5,639 bases of DNA from VGMA01 sp964655475 (GTDB lineage Bacteria > Chlamydiota > Chlamydiia > Chlamydiales > VGMA01): assembly GCA_964655475.1 (NCBI GenBank), contig CAZZMO010000033.1, positions 1-5,639 on the forward strand. Direction: 5' to 3'. The position numbers and the translations under genes were made by a program. Positions 5,621 through 5,639 of the stretch are shown in pieces (positions within the stretch are counted from its first letter, which is position 1; every line of letters starts with the position of its first letter). The notes beneath the pieces were generated by a model. That model worked only from the letters and a program-made list of their open reading frames with translations, searched no databases and was not told the origin of the DNA.

Positions 5621-5639
5621 AATACCATCCATTTTGCAG

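Overview
The window looks like a chromosomal segment from a host-dependent Gram-negative bacterium. It has about 40-45% GC coding DNA, closely packed genes, three multi-pass transporters for nutrients usually taken from a host or rich medium, and one exported protein with a probable outer-membrane beta-barrel end. An environmental chlamydia (Simkania/Parachlamydia/Waddlia type) is my best guess. It rests on the mix of families and on the general look of the sequence, not on a diagnostic gene, so treat it as low-to-moderate confidence.

Layout. Bases 1-351 hold no convincing gene. Roughly bases 1-215 are clearly GC-rich (one 60-base block reaches about 77% GC) and full of short self-complementary pieces. 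They are followed by an A/T-rich stretch with five CAAAAAYG words and a perfect 16-bp palindrome. This could be a structured RNA, a multicopy intergenic element or imported DNA. Bases 352-1563 (minus strand) encode an MFS transporter of the lysophospholipid transporter (LplT) type. A 35-bp divergent gap separates it from a plus-strand run of three genes: a DAACS-fold amino acid symporter (1599-2828), an APC-family amino acid permease or antiporter of the GadC/XasA-like group (2830-4212, only 1 base downstream), and an exported 444-residue protein (4239-5573). That last protein combines a HEVFGH zincin-like motif with a C-terminal half that reads as beta-barrel strands ending in an aromatic residue. 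A 48-bp near-perfect inverted repeat begins on the last base of its stop codon.

How the genes may work together. The symporter and permease are tightly spaced and probably cotranscribed and translationally coupled. The symporter carries SstT-like substitutions in its substrate site (Arg to Glu in the last membrane helix), so neutral amino acids such as serine or threonine are more likely cargo than glutamate or aspartate. The exported HEVFGH protein has its own good promoter-like sequence (TTGACT, 16-bp spacer, TATACT) inside the 3' end of the permease gene. If it is a peptidase, the cluster would make sense as surface proteolysis plus amino acid import, but catalytic activity is inference only. 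The LplT-like gene points to import of host lysophospholipids; its usual acyltransferase partner Aas is not in the window.
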